Assembly (NCBI RefSeq): GCF_001686985.1
Contig: NZ_CP015322.1
Span: 884,569-948,568, forward strand
Length of the DNA stretch: 64,000 nucleotides
From: Mesorhizobium amorphae CCNWGS0123
Lineage (GTDB): Bacteria; Pseudomonadota; Alphaproteobacteria; Rhizobiales; Rhizobiaceae
Direction: 5' to 3'
The translations under genes were made by a program, and so were the position numbers. Shown here in pieces: positions 35,542-44,071 of this stretch; the first letter of the stretch is position 1; every line of letters starts with the position of its first letter. Under the pieces are notes generated by a model. That model was not told where the DNA came from. It saw nothing but the letters and a program-made list of their open reading frames with translations, and searched no databases.

Positions 35542-36128
35542 GCGGGCCGCTACCGCCCCCAGATTTGGTTAGGCGAACTCCTGAGTTGGTGGTGTTGCCG
35601 GCGGGGACGAATGTCTATCGCTTCTACACCGCCAGATACGAGCCGATATATTTCGACAGGTCTCGCGATGGTAGATTAAACGCGCCGGATGCGACATACG
35701 GAGTTTTGTATGTCGCCAAGAGATCGGAAGGAGCATTTGCCGAAACCTTCCTAAGAAGCCCGGGACGTTCGCTAATTGATACCGACCTCCTTGCAAGGAA
35801 GGCCTACGTTCGGCTGCAACTGAGGTCGGATCTGTCATTGATCAAGCTTGCTGGTCCGGGACTCGCCGTGCTCGGCGCTACCGCAGAGATCGTCCATTCG
35901 GGTTTGCCATACGACACATCTCAGATTTGGTCGCAGGCGCTATCACGACACCCGGTCAATGGCGACGGTATTGCCTACAATGCGCGGCATGACGACGAAG
36001 AGCTTTGCTACGCGTTATTCGATCGATGCGCCGATGCACTGGTCGAGGCAGAAAGGGTCTCAGAGCTAGACCAGGATTGGTTTTGGCGTTTGGCCAGCCG
36101 ATACAACGTCGGACTCGCTCCGCACTAG
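35538..36128 (+). CDS. RES-domain toxin, module 2
   Basis: A 196-aa RES-domain protein from a GTG at 35538 overlapping the antitoxin stop. Signature parts: Arg in NVYRFYTARYEPIYF, YGVLYVAKRSEGAFAETFLR with the conserved Glu, and IAYNARHDDEELCYALFDRC at the end of the domain. In the last segment the Ser usually found (SRHDSSE in module 1) is replaced (ARHDDEE), which could weaken activity. RES toxins degrade NAD. Confidence 0.8.
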   Translation: MSGPLPPPDLVRRTPELVVLPAGTNVYRFYTARYEPIYFDRSRDGRLNAPDATYGVLYVAKRSEGAFAETFLRSPGRSLIDTDLLARKAYVRLQLRSDLSLIKLAGPGLAVLGATAEIVHSGLPYDTSQIWSQALSRHPVNGDGIAYNARHDDEELCYALFDRCADALVEAERVSELDQDWFWRLASRYNVGLAPH

Positions 36129-36376
36129 TGGAACCAACGCCGAGCGTGCCGCTTAGCCCAAACACATCCCCATCACACATTCCCATGCCTTAAATGGTTA
36201 CATGCCGTTGATGACCATGTCTCGGATGTTTTTGCACTCTTGAATGGTTCTCTCAGGGTCTGTTCTGACACGAAGTTCAAGCCGCCTGCCGTCACGCTCG
36301 GAAATGACGGGGGCCGTTTGGTCCTTCCTTCCATGTGATCTTGGGGTCCACGATAAACCGGCAAGGAAACACCTAT

Positions 36377-36588
36377 ATGGCGACTTGAACGGTAAAGTGG
36401 TTCAACGCGACCAAGGGTTTTAGCTTCATCCAGCCCGACGGTGGTGGACAGGAGTTTTTGTCCATATTTCTGCTGTCGAGCGCGCGGGCTTGTTGACACT
36501 CGTTGACGGCCAGAAGGTCCACTATGAGATAGAAAAGGATCGGCGGACCGGCAAATCGTCGGCCGGCAACCTGAGCAAGGCTGGCTAA
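36377..36588 (+). pseudogene. cspA: CspA-like cold-shock gene, inactivated twice
   Basis: ATG GCG ACT is followed by TGA where relatives have GGA, then TVKWFNATKGFSFIQPDGGG. After this a base is missing (near 36450), and VFVHISAVERAG-type sequence and LTLVDGQKVHYEIEKDRRTG continue in another frame to the normal C-terminus. The early nonsense codon and the frameshift both disable it. Confidence 0.72.
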
Positions 36589-36773
36589 ACCAGCCATGTG
36601 ATTTCGGCAAGCGCATCAAGCACACAAACTTCAGTGCACCAAGATGATCAAGTCTGGTGGCCTATCGGCATGTCGTTGAAGTGTCACATTTGCTGACCTA
36701 TATGCGCGCTGCGTCGGATGTTTCCTCCCATTCGTCCGACGCGTTCCCCTCTGGAGGTTTTAACCTTCATACT

Positions 36774-36798
36774 TGGCCGGACCTTTGGTCCGGTCTTT
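36774..36798 (+). terminator. Hairpin terminator
   Basis: CCGGACC pairs with GGTCCGG over a TTT loop, followed by TCTTTTTC. Placed downstream of the dead cspA and upstream of the backbone block. Confidence 0.7.
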
Positions 36799-37347
36799 TT
36801 CTTGCGCGCGAGAAACGGGTAAACTGAGACAACGTCCGGCCGCTGGTTGCGCGATCTCGATGCCCAGAATCGTGCAATATCGCTTTGCCACTTCACCGGG
36901 TGAAATGAGAACCTTGGTGAGAGCTGTCAAGTCGATGGCTTATCTTCGCCAGCCCGGCAGGCGGAAGACTGATGCCGTCTTCTCGACCTGTCATTCTTGC
37001 CGGTCATTCGAAGGGCAATGGCAAGTCGCCGCCTCAATCTCAAGACAAGTTGCCTGTCCAATTTCAGCAGGCCGCTACCTGAATTCGGATGGGCACCGGT
37101 CTTGTTGCGCAAGAAAGCACAGCGAATTCTGACGCGTCCGGAGGGTGAAGCGGCGCTTGGTCCCAGGCTCGGGCTTTCCTGAAGCCCTAGCCTTCCTTTC
37201 TGGGTGCCAGCCTTGAGGCGGCCGCTGCCGCAATGGCGACGCTGCTAGTGGTGCGCGGGTGCCGGGAGAGGAAGAGGGCGGGCGGGGTGCGGTGGCGGGT
37301 AAAGGTCCGGGAGAGAGTCTCCCGGCGTCCGCCAAGGAGCAACGCCC
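36799..37347. other. Non-coding stretch with leader hairpin before DUF932 gene
   Basis: About 550 nt without a family-like gene. CCGGGAGA (37307-37314) pairs with TCTCCCGG (37318-37325), 22 nt before the ATG at 37348. Similar compact GC-rich hairpins precede other backbone genes (39028-39069, 45373-45394, 59812-59831). Confidence 0.5.
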
Positions 37348-38163
37348 ATGACTCAGATGAAAATTCTTGCGCCCAAGCGCAACGAGCGTGCCGGTTACAA
37401 GGTCGACGTCAGCCGCGGCCAGCGTATTGGCCGCGTGTCGTCGGAATGGTTCAACCGGCCGGCGGACGAGCGATACCTGTCGCTCAACGACCTTGGAAAT
37501 GCGGTGAAGAGCCGGTCGGAGCGCAGTAAAACCCGCATCGTCGAAAGTGAGCTGATCCGCGTCGAGGCCAGCCGCGACGATCCGGAGCGCCTGAGGCTAA
37601 TGCTGCCCGATGCGCCTGCCCCTGTTGCCCCCACGCATTGGAGTTTTGGCCAACTCGCCAGCCTGGTCGGCGCACCGGCCACCTATCTGCGGCAGCTTCC
37701 AGCCCCGCTCGCGGCGATCAACCTTCAGCACGGTCTCCTCAACCACCGCGCCGAGCAGGTGAAGACGTTGGAAATCGAGAACGGGCGCCTCGAGTTGCGG
37801 GCGGTGACAGGCCCGGATTACGGCAGAATATTTGACTCAGAACTCGTCGACGCCGTGCAGAAAATCGCCGGCAACGGTACCGGCGACACCCGTTGGAAGG
37901 TGCCAGGAGTGCTCGACTGGTCGACGGGAAACTACAATCCGCACGTCGACATCTCCCGCGACATCACGACGCTCTACGCGTCAGATCGCGATGTCTTCGT
38001 GTTCCTCGTCGACGATCTGAACCCGATCGAGGCCGGGCGGCTGCCGAATGGGGAACCGGATCTGTACTTCCGTGGCTTTTATTGCTGGAATTCCGAAGTC
38101 GGAGCCCGCACCCTCGGCATCGCCAGCTTCTATCTACGCGCAGTGTGCCAGAATCGTAATTAC

Positions 38164-38423
38164 GTGCCGGTGGAGGTGCATCACGTCCGAAAAATGAGTG
38201 ACATGCAGGGCACCACGCTGTGGGTCCGGGTCAAAGCTGCACGCACGCGCAAGCGTGTTGTGCTCTGCCGCGACTGCCATGTTGCACACCATGCCGGACG
38301 GTTACAGGCAAGACTTGATCGTATGAATGCAAACGTAGGAGCCGGATGATGGGAAACTATCACGTCCGGTTCCGTGGGAGGGGTAGAGGTCAATCCCATC
38401 GGGAACCCTCGCCCCTACCCGAC
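38164..38423 (+). mobile_element. Miniature group II intron remnant inside DUF932 gene
   Basis: About 260 nt separate the two halves of the DUF932 frame. It begins GTGCC (near the GUGYG intron start), has a domain V hairpin at 38339-38372 and a domain VI-like stem (GGAGGGGTAGAGG with CCCTCGCCCCTACC) ending at about 38423, directly before the resumed frame. There is no reverse-transcriptase gene and no room for complete domains I-III. It is either a deletion derivative or a trans-dependent remnant. Confidence 0.75.
38339..38372 (+). ncRNA. Group II intron domain V
   Basis: A 34-nt hairpin GAGCCGGATGATGG...CACGTCCGGTTC of the canonical form. Its sequence differs from the domain V at 14168-14201, so it came from a different intron. 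Confidence 0.78.
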
Positions 38424-39084
38424 GGCGTCGAAGATTTCGAGGAAATCACCATCCGCCATTCAAAATACGCGGCCTCCCGTTTCGCCCTTGAAGCCGAGCC
38501 GGCGCTGATCCAGTTTGCCGATTCCTCGCCCATGCCGTTCGTCAACGGCATCAAGACGGCGAGGCAACGGATCGTTGCCAGAGACGACGAAGATCGCCAG
38601 GGCTTCCTGCGCAAGTGCGGCTTCTCCAAGTCCGAGACCACGAAGATCATCGATACTGTTCTCATGGAGGAAGGCAGACCACCGGAATCGATCTTTGATT
38701 TCGTGCAGGGCATCACGCGGGTCGCGCGCGACAAGCCGCATCAGGATGTCCGCCTGGACACGGAGGGCAAAGCCAAGAAGCTTCTCGATTTCGCCGCCTG
38801 ATCCTGAGGAGGCCGGCACGAAAACTCTCGTCGCCGGCCTCGCCTCCGGGCCGTCTTCATCAATCCAAGCGCGGTCCTCCGAAGCAAGTGGACGGCGCTT
38901 TTTTCGTGGGAGAACCTTGTGACCAACATGCTGGAGGCCCCTCCGGCGGCTTGGTCGCGTCGAGATCCGCGAGCCGGGGCCGGGTCGGCGTGAGGCCTGG
39001 AGGCAGAGGGGGGAGGGGAGGGTTTTTGACGGGCTTGGAGGTTCGGGGAGAGGCCCCGGGCCGCCCGTCATGGAGAACCTGACC

Positions 39085-41235
39085 ATGGCAAAGAACGCCA
39101 TTCAGAAGATCGCGATGAACGCCGCGGAGAATATTCCCTATGACAAACTAATGCTGTCGCAGAAGAATGTCAGGCGCATCAAGGACGGAGTGTCGATCGA
39201 GCAGCTGGCCGAAGACATCGGACGGCGAAAGTTGATCCAGAGCCTGAACGTCCGTCCCGTGCTCGACGGCGAGGGCGAGGAGACCGACACGTTCGAAGTG
39301 CCCGCCGGCGGCCGCCGTTATCTGGCGCTCGGCATCCTCATCAAGCAGAAGCGCCTGGCCAAGGATGAGCTGATCCCCTGCATCGTCAATCGCGGGCAGG
39401 AAACCTCGGCCGAGGAGGATTCGCTTGCGGAAAACCTGCGGCGCGCCGACCTCCACCCGCTCGACCAGTTTCGGGCCTTCAAGACACTCAGCGATCAGGG
39501 ACTCGATCCCGACGAGATCGGTGCCCGCTTCTTCGTATCGCCGGCGACCGTGAGACAGCGCCTGCGGCTCGCATCGGTATCGCCAAAGCTGCTTGAGCTC
39601 TACGAGAAGGACGAAATCCGTCTCGAGCAAATCATGGCGTTTTCGATCTCGGACGATCACGCGCGCCAGGAACAGGTCTGGGAGCGGATTGCCAGCTCGC
39701 ATACGCAGGAACCGTACTATATCAGGCGCCTGCTGACGGAGACGACGGTGCGAGCCGACGATCGTCGGGCCGTCTATGTCGGCGCCGATGCCTATGAAGC
39801 GGCTGGAGGCGTCATCCTTCGCGACCTGTTCGAGCAGGATTCCGGCGGCTGGTTCCAGGATGCGGCACTCCTCGAGCAGCTTGTCTTCGACAGGCTGAAG
39901 GGGGATGCCGAGGCGATCCGCGCCGAAGGATGGAAATGGGTGGAAGCGGCGATCAGCTTTCCCTATGGCCACGCCTCCGGCATGAGGCGCATCTACGCCG
40001 AGGCGCGGGAGCTCAGCGCCGAGGAGATCGAACGCTACGACGCGCTGAAGGCCGACTACGACAAGCTGGATGCGGACTATGCCAAGGCCGAGGATGCCGA
40101 CGAAGCAATCGAGGCGAAGCTCGACCAGCTGGGTGCCGAGCTCGATGCGATCGATGATCGTCCTCAAAGCTACGATCCCGCCCAGAAGGCGATTGCCGGT
40201 GCGTTCGTTACGCTTGCGGCGAACGGCAAACTCCAGGTCGACGCCGGTTTCGTGCGGTCCGAGGACGAGCCGCGGACGGAAACCGGCGACGTCGCTGAGG
40301 GCGAGGAAGGGAGCGCCGACGGCGGAACCCAATCCAATGGCGACGACGGTGGCGATGGTGTTGTCGTCAACGGCCAGCCGATGAACGACGCCTCTGGCGA
40401 CGACGGCGAGGACGATGGCATCAAGCCACTGCCTGATCGGCTCGTCTTCGACCTGACCGCTCAGCGCACGCTGGCGCTACGCAACGCGCTCGCCGGCGAC
40501 GTCGATATCGCCATCATCGCCGCACTCCATGCCTTCGTCCTGCAGGTCTTCTATCGCTTCGCGCCGAACACCTGCCTGGAGATCAGCCTGAAGAGCGGCA
40601 GCTTCAGCCAGGTCGACGGTCTTGCCGAGACATGCTGGGCCAAGGAGATTGCCGAGCGGCACGAAGCCTGGGACCGCGATTTGCCCGATGAGGCGGAAGG
40701 CCTGTGGGACTTCCTTCTCGGCCGCGATGAAGCAAGCCGCAAGGCGCTGTTCGCGCACTGCGTCTCGCTGACCCTCAATGCGGTGGTCGAACCCTGGAAC
40801 AGGCGAGCTAAGGCGCTCGAGCATGCAGACGTGCTTGGCCGCTCGCTCCAGTTCGACATGGTCGACGCCGGCTGGACGCCCACGGTCGAGTTCCTCGGGA
40901 GGCTCACCAAGGCGCGGATTCTACAGGCTGTCCGTGAAGCGCGTGGCGCAGACTCCGCGCAGCTGATCGACCACATGAAGAAGGACATCATGGCCCGTGA
41001 AGCCGCCCGTCTTCTCGAAGGCTCGAACTGGCTGCCAGAGCCGCTGCGCGCTGAGGTCGATGAAGTGTCTGCCGATGCTGGCGACGCGGCCGCCAGCGAG
41101 ATGTCGGACGAAGCGGCTCTCGACGGCGATGCCGCCGAGCTTCCGGCCTTCCTCGCCGACGATGCGGATCCGTCCTCCGATGCGCCGGTGACCATCGACG
41201 GCGACGAAACGGACCACCTCCAGGCCGCCGAATAG
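39085..41235 (+). CDS. ParB/Srx-domain nuclease-like protein
   Basis: A 716-aa protein from the ATG at 39085 (MAKNAIQKIAMNAAENIPYD); an ATG at 39070 is also open. The N-terminal ParB-like domain is clear (LMLSQKNVRRIKDGVSIEQL, then FEVPAGGRRYLALGIL and CIVNRGQETSAEEDSLAENL), followed by an HTH (DEIGARFFVSPATVRQRLRL). A coiled-coil region with DKLDADYAKAEDADEAIEAK (about residues 315-360) and a long acidic linker precede a C-terminal domain. Such plasmid-encoded ParB-like proteins accompany conjugative backbones rather than acting as simple partition proteins; the true ParA pair here is at 62-63 kb. A terminator follows. Confidence 0.85.
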   Translation: MAKNAIQKIAMNAAENIPYDKLMLSQKNVRRIKDGVSIEQLAEDIGRRKLIQSLNVRPVLDGEGEETDTFEVPAGGRRYLALGILIKQKRLAKDELIPCIVNRGQETSAEEDSLAENLRRADLHPLDQFRAFKTLSDQGLDPDEIGARFFVSPATVRQRLRLASVSPKLLELYEKDEIRLEQIMAFSISDDHARQEQVWERIASSHTQEPYYIRRLLTETTVRADDRRAVYVGADAYEAAGGVILRDLFEQDSGGWFQDAALLEQLVFDRLKGDAEAIRAEGWKWVEAAISFPYGHASGMRRIYAEARELSAEEIERYDALKADYDKLDADYAKAEDADEAIEAKLDQLGAELDAIDDRPQSYDPAQKAIAGAFVTLAANGKLQVDAGFVRSEDEPRTETGDVAEGEEGSADGGTQSNGDDGGDGVVVNGQPMNDASGDDGEDDGIKPLPDRLVFDLTAQRTLALRNALAGDVDIAIIAALHAFVLQVFYRFAPNTCLEISLKSGSFSQVDGLAETCWAKEIAERHEAWDRDLPDEAEGLWDFLLGRDEASRKALFAHCVSLTLNAVVEPWNRRAKALEHADVLGRSLQFDMVDAGWTPTVEFLGRLTKARILQAVREARGADSAQLIDHMKKDIMAREAARLLEGSNWLPEPLRAEVDEVSADAGDAAASEMSDEAALDGDAAELPAFLADDADPSSDAPVTIDGDETDHLQAAE

Positions 41236-41254
41236 TCGGCCTCCCGGTCCCACC

Positions 41255-41281
41255 GGTCCGGCACCTTCGCCGGACCCTTTT
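41255..41281 (+). terminator. Hairpin terminator after ParB-like gene
   Basis: GGTCCGG pairs with CCGGACC across CACCTTCG, then CTTTTC. It lies 20 nt after the ParB-like stop. Confidence 0.75.
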
Positions 41282-41300
41282 CAGTTCCAACTCACTCTCA

Positions 41301-41335
41301 AGCCCGGGATCGCCATAGCGCGCCCGGGCGTTTTT
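41301..41335 (+). terminator. Hairpin with T-run before small gene
   Basis: CCCGGG repeats around a 14-nt loop (41303-41308 and 41323-41328), extended by GCG pairs, followed by CGTTTTTG. It may be a second terminator or a leader attenuator for the gene at 41353. Confidence 0.6.
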
Positions 41336-41352
41336 GTTTCATGGAGATCGAC

Positions 41353-41745
41353 ATGTTCGACTGGAAAAGATCCTGCTCCTACGACGAGCAGCAGAAGAGA
41401 CGTTTCCACACCACAGCCCGTTCACGGCTGAAGAAACTCGCCGCCGAACTTGCGCTGCCGCAGGGAAGCTTTGACCTGCGCTCAAACAGGGCGGGCATCG
41501 CCGTTTGCGGTGAAATTACCCTGCATCATGATCGTGCCTATATCCAGGTCGGCCAGTTCGGCCTGTCCTCTGGTCACGGCATCCTGATCAGGACCTGCAA
41601 GGGCCGTAAGGACTATACCGGCGGGGTCAACCACTTCGTCGCACTCGGCATGCTGGACGACATTCCGGCGCTAGCCGCCGCCGTCCGTGCCATCACCGGG
41701 GTTGCTCGAGACGCTTCGTGTTCCTCCGAGCGACGCGCCGCCTAA
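41353..41745 (+). CDS. Conserved hypothetical backbone protein
   Basis: A 130-aa protein starting at 41353 (MFDWKRSCSYDEQQKRRFHT); the sequence ATGGAGATCGAC just before supplies the ribosome site, so the in-frame ATG at 41341 is less likely. Contains beta strands (GIAVCGEITLHHDRAYIQVG) and a conserved-looking KGRKDYTGGVNHFV. The family is unnamed to me, but such small genes sit between ParB-like and DUF1419 genes in these backbones. Confidence 0.65.
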   Translation: MFDWKRSCSYDEQQKRRFHTTARSRLKKLAAELALPQGSFDLRSNRAGIAVCGEITLHHDRAYIQVGQFGLSSGHGILIRTCKGRKDYTGGVNHFVALGMLDDIPALAAAVRAITGVARDASCSSERRAA

Positions 41746-41877
41746 AGTCCTGCAAACCCCATCATCGCCAGTGCACGTGTCGGCCGCAGGCTCGGCCCGT
41801 CGCCAGCCACAACACGGCAAGGAGTTGCCATGGCGCGGCGATGCCGCGCGTGGCCGACCTGACTTCAGGAGAACCTC

Positions 41878-42477
41878 ATGACCGCACATCCACCCTTCAG
41901 GAAGGTGCTCGACGGCGTCGCCACCCGCGAGCAGATGTTCCAACTGTTTAGCCGTCACAAAGACACTCCCGGCATCGATCCCAATTCCGGCACTCCCTAT
42001 TCAGGCGAGTGGTTCGAGATCACCGCGTCCGAATACCACTTCATGCTCGGTTTGTTGCCGCCGCTCTTCATGCGCACCGGCATGTTCGGAATGTCGGAGT
42101 ATAAAGCCGGCAACGTGACCAGCGTATTCTTCGCGATCCGGATCCGGCGCCGCGAGCGCTGGTTTCATGGCTTCTGCGATCTCACCGATCGGCAGTCGCC
42201 AGACAAGATGCGCGCCGCCATCATCGCCCACGAGACCGGCGCGAGCGACAGCATGACCCGCTCGGAAAAGCTCGAGGCGATCTGGAACATAACCCCTGTC
42301 GAACTCAAGGGGACCCCCCGCAATGCAGACCCCGAGACCGGGTGGGCCGAACATCGCGGCAAACGCACGATTCTCGTCAACGCCGGAAGGCATGATGCTG
42401 CCTTCAAGCTGCTCGATGACCTGTCGGATCTCGAGATCGACGAGTTCCTGTCCAAAGTGCGATTGCGTCGGAGCTGA
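41878..42477 (+). CDS. DUF1419 family protein
   Basis: A 199-aa protein beginning MTAHPPFRKVLDGVATREQM, with GGAGAACCTC ahead. The central GEWFEITASEYHFMLGLLPP and MFGMSEYKAGNVTSVFFAI segments are typical of DUF1419, a family of unknown function confined to alphaproteobacterial plasmids and islands. The C-terminus is FLSKVRLRRS. It is in the same direction as the genes upstream and 17 nt before a truncated frame. Confidence 0.82.
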   Translation: MTAHPPFRKVLDGVATREQMFQLFSRHKDTPGIDPNSGTPYSGEWFEITASEYHFMLGLLPPLFMRTGMFGMSEYKAGNVTSVFFAIRIRRRERWFHGFCDLTDRQSPDKMRAAIIAHETGASDSMTRSEKLEAIWNITPVELKGTPRNADPETGWAEHRGKRTILVNAGRHDAAFKLLDDLSDLEIDEFLSKVRLRRS

Positions 42478-42493
42478 CGAAAGGAAGGCGACG

Positions 42494-42715
42494 ATGGATA
42501 GCTATGAGAACCGCGCCTCGACGGCGAAACCTCTCCATCACGGTGACCGACTTCCGCTCAATGGATGCACCCGCGTACGGCCCATCCTCAAGCTGTTGAG
42601 ACATGCGAGACCGTATGGCCAATTGCCCCGAGGATACAAGCATCGGCCCTCACCAAAACTTGGGTTCAGTGCCTGCCACGCGGGAGGTATCCGGCATTGC
42701 GTAAAGCGCCGATGA
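42494..42715 (+). pseudogene. Truncated backbone gene start
   Basis: GAAAGGAAGGCGACG followed by ATG GAT AGC TAT (MDSYENRASTAKPLHHGD) looks like the genuine start of a gene coupled to DUF1419. After about 20-40 codons the sequence loses protein character, and from 42666 it overlaps a minus-strand gene of the inserted segment. The left junction of the insertion is therefore near 42550-42660. Confidence 0.4.
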
Positions 42716-43124
42716 ACAGGCTGGTCGGGCCGGCGATACTCGTCCTGGCCTGCGTTGCGAGCGGCAGCGTGTTCCAGTCCTCCAACGGAGCGATAAAGCT
42801 GGAGAAAGTGCCATTGACCATGCAATTGCTGGTCGCCAAGCCCTGCTTATCCAGCACCAGAACCCCTGTCTGATTGCTTGGATACCGAATGGCGGCGACG
42901 CGCTGAAGTTCCATGTCGCCATCGACGCGCAAATTGAAAAGCACGACGCCCTGGCTTCTGTGGGCGATTTCCGCGACTTTTTCCGCGAAAGGAATAGAAA
43001 GCGCACAAACGCTGTCGACCGCCATCCCGAAAACAAGCGCGTCCAACTCATCCGCCGCCATGAGAAGATTAGTTCCCAAGAATATAAGGATTGCAATCGC
43101 TCCAGCCGGATTGTGCACAGTCAT
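42666..43124 (-). CDS. Exported hypothetical protein
   Basis: A 152-aa protein from the ATG at 43124 (MTVHNPAGAIAILIFLGTNL), preceded by GGCGGAG. Residues 8-24 form a hydrophobic signal or anchor ending MAADE. The rest reads as a folded domain: SVCALSIPFAEKVAEIAHRS, then VVLFNLRVDGDMELQRVAAI and GVLVLDKQGLATSNCMVNG. I recognise no family. A longer frame starts at 43226 or 43268 but lacks a ribosome site. Divergent from syrB; both are in an insert that splits the backbone. Confidence 0.5.
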   Translation of the reverse strand: MTVHNPAGAIAILIFLGTNLLMAADELDALVFGMAVDSVCALSIPFAEKVAEIAHRSQGVVLFNLRVDGDMELQRVAAIRYPSNQTGVLVLDKQGLATSNCMVNGTFSSFIAPLEDWNTLPLATQARTSIAGPTSLFIGALRNAGYLPRGRH

Positions 43125-43568
43125 CGCACTCCGCCGGCTCGACGCCTGAGCATCGCGTGTATGAGGCAGCTCTCTCTCGGTAGGCACGTTTGCCCCCGTT
43201 GATTGAGCCGATTGCCCTAGGCTCATGACACACCGCTTGCTCGTTGCGGGGCTTCTCCGGTAAATCACGGCGAAAGCGATATGATACGTCTGGCACTCGC
43301 TAACCCAAACTGCGACTTGGCTAGCAAGTCATGCTCACATCAAGGAACGGACTATGAAGCGCCAGATCCGGCCATTCATCGTGAACTGAAACAGAGGCGC
43401 GGTAAGCAGAAGCCAAGCCATTCGATCTGGGGCGATCTCGACCTGTCCAAGATTGCCACGGAGATGACGCAGCCAGGCTATGCTGCTCCGCTCCCAAATG
43501 CCCAGGTCATTGACTTCAGTATAAGACCCCTTGATGCTGAAGAAGGGGATAAACCACAAGCGGAGTAT

Positions 43569-44036
43569 ATGATGGCCGAGTTTCAGGACGCTCAGACTGT
43601 TCAGACGACAGTAGCCCCAGCCAAAGTGGAAGTGCCTGAATCCAAGAAGAAAGTTCCGCGAGCAAAGAAAGCGAAGGCGGAGCTCGTAAAGCCGGTCCGC
43701 AAGAACGGAGCGAAACCTGCGCCCCAGGCCGCCGAAGCTCCCGTGGTAGCGAAGACCGTCCGCAAGACATATTCCGAGAAGGAACGCTCCCAGAAGCTTG
43801 CCCAGATCGAAAAATCGATCGCTGCCGGCGCGACCAGCAAGATTGCGGTCGGCCAGGCCGGCATATCCGAGCAGACCTACTATTATTGGAAGAGAGCTGT
43901 CGCACCTTCTTCAGACAGCGGCGATCTCCGTGATCTTGTCGCGCTCGAAGAAGAAAACAAGCGCCTGAAGAACCTGCTTGCCGACCGTCTGCGCAAGGAA
44001 AATGCCGAGCTCAAGAAGAAGCTGGGCCTGGCGTAA
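43569..44036 (+). CDS. syrB: SyrB-like symbiotic regulator
   Basis: About 155 aa from the ATG at 43569 (MMAEFQDAQTVQTTVAPAKV), preceded by GCGGAG. An alanine/lysine-rich N-terminal half (SKKKVPRAKKAKAELVKP) leads to a transposase-derived HTH (KTYSEKERSQKLAQIEKSIA, then GQAGISEQTYYYWKRA) and a leucine-rich coiled coil (LVALEEENKRLKNLLADRL, then KENAELKKKLGLA). This arrangement and C-terminus match SyrB proteins of Sinorhizobium, which affect expression of the LysR regulator gene syrM. An in-frame extension to 43281 has no start signals. Whether syrM exists elsewhere is unknown. Confidence 0.78.
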   Translation: MMAEFQDAQTVQTTVAPAKVEVPESKKKVPRAKKAKAELVKPVRKNGAKPAPQAAEAPVVAKTVRKTYSEKERSQKLAQIEKSIAAGATSKIAVGQAGISEQTYYYWKRAVAPSSDSGDLRDLVALEEENKRLKNLLADRLRKENAELKKKLGLA

Positions 44037-44071
44037 GGCATAGTGAGCATCGCTGGAAATTCCGCCGACAC

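Larger units (their letters stand above)
37348..38801 (+). pseudogene. DUF932 protein gene split by group II intron remnant
   Basis: The first part (37348 to 38160) encodes a DUF932 protein, with LPAPLAAINLQHGLLNHRAE, VTGPDYGRIFDSELVDAV, GNYNPHVDISRDITTLYASD and ASFYLRAVCQNRN. The frame then runs into intron sequence and stops at 38349. The second part resumes at 38424 with GVEDFEEITIRHSKYAASRF and continues to a normal C-terminus (SIFDFVQGITRVARDK, LLDFAA) at 38801. DUF932 proteins are plasmid and phage genes of unclear role, often near recombination functions. If the remnant cannot splice, the protein is truncated after about 270 native residues. Confidence 0.82.
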
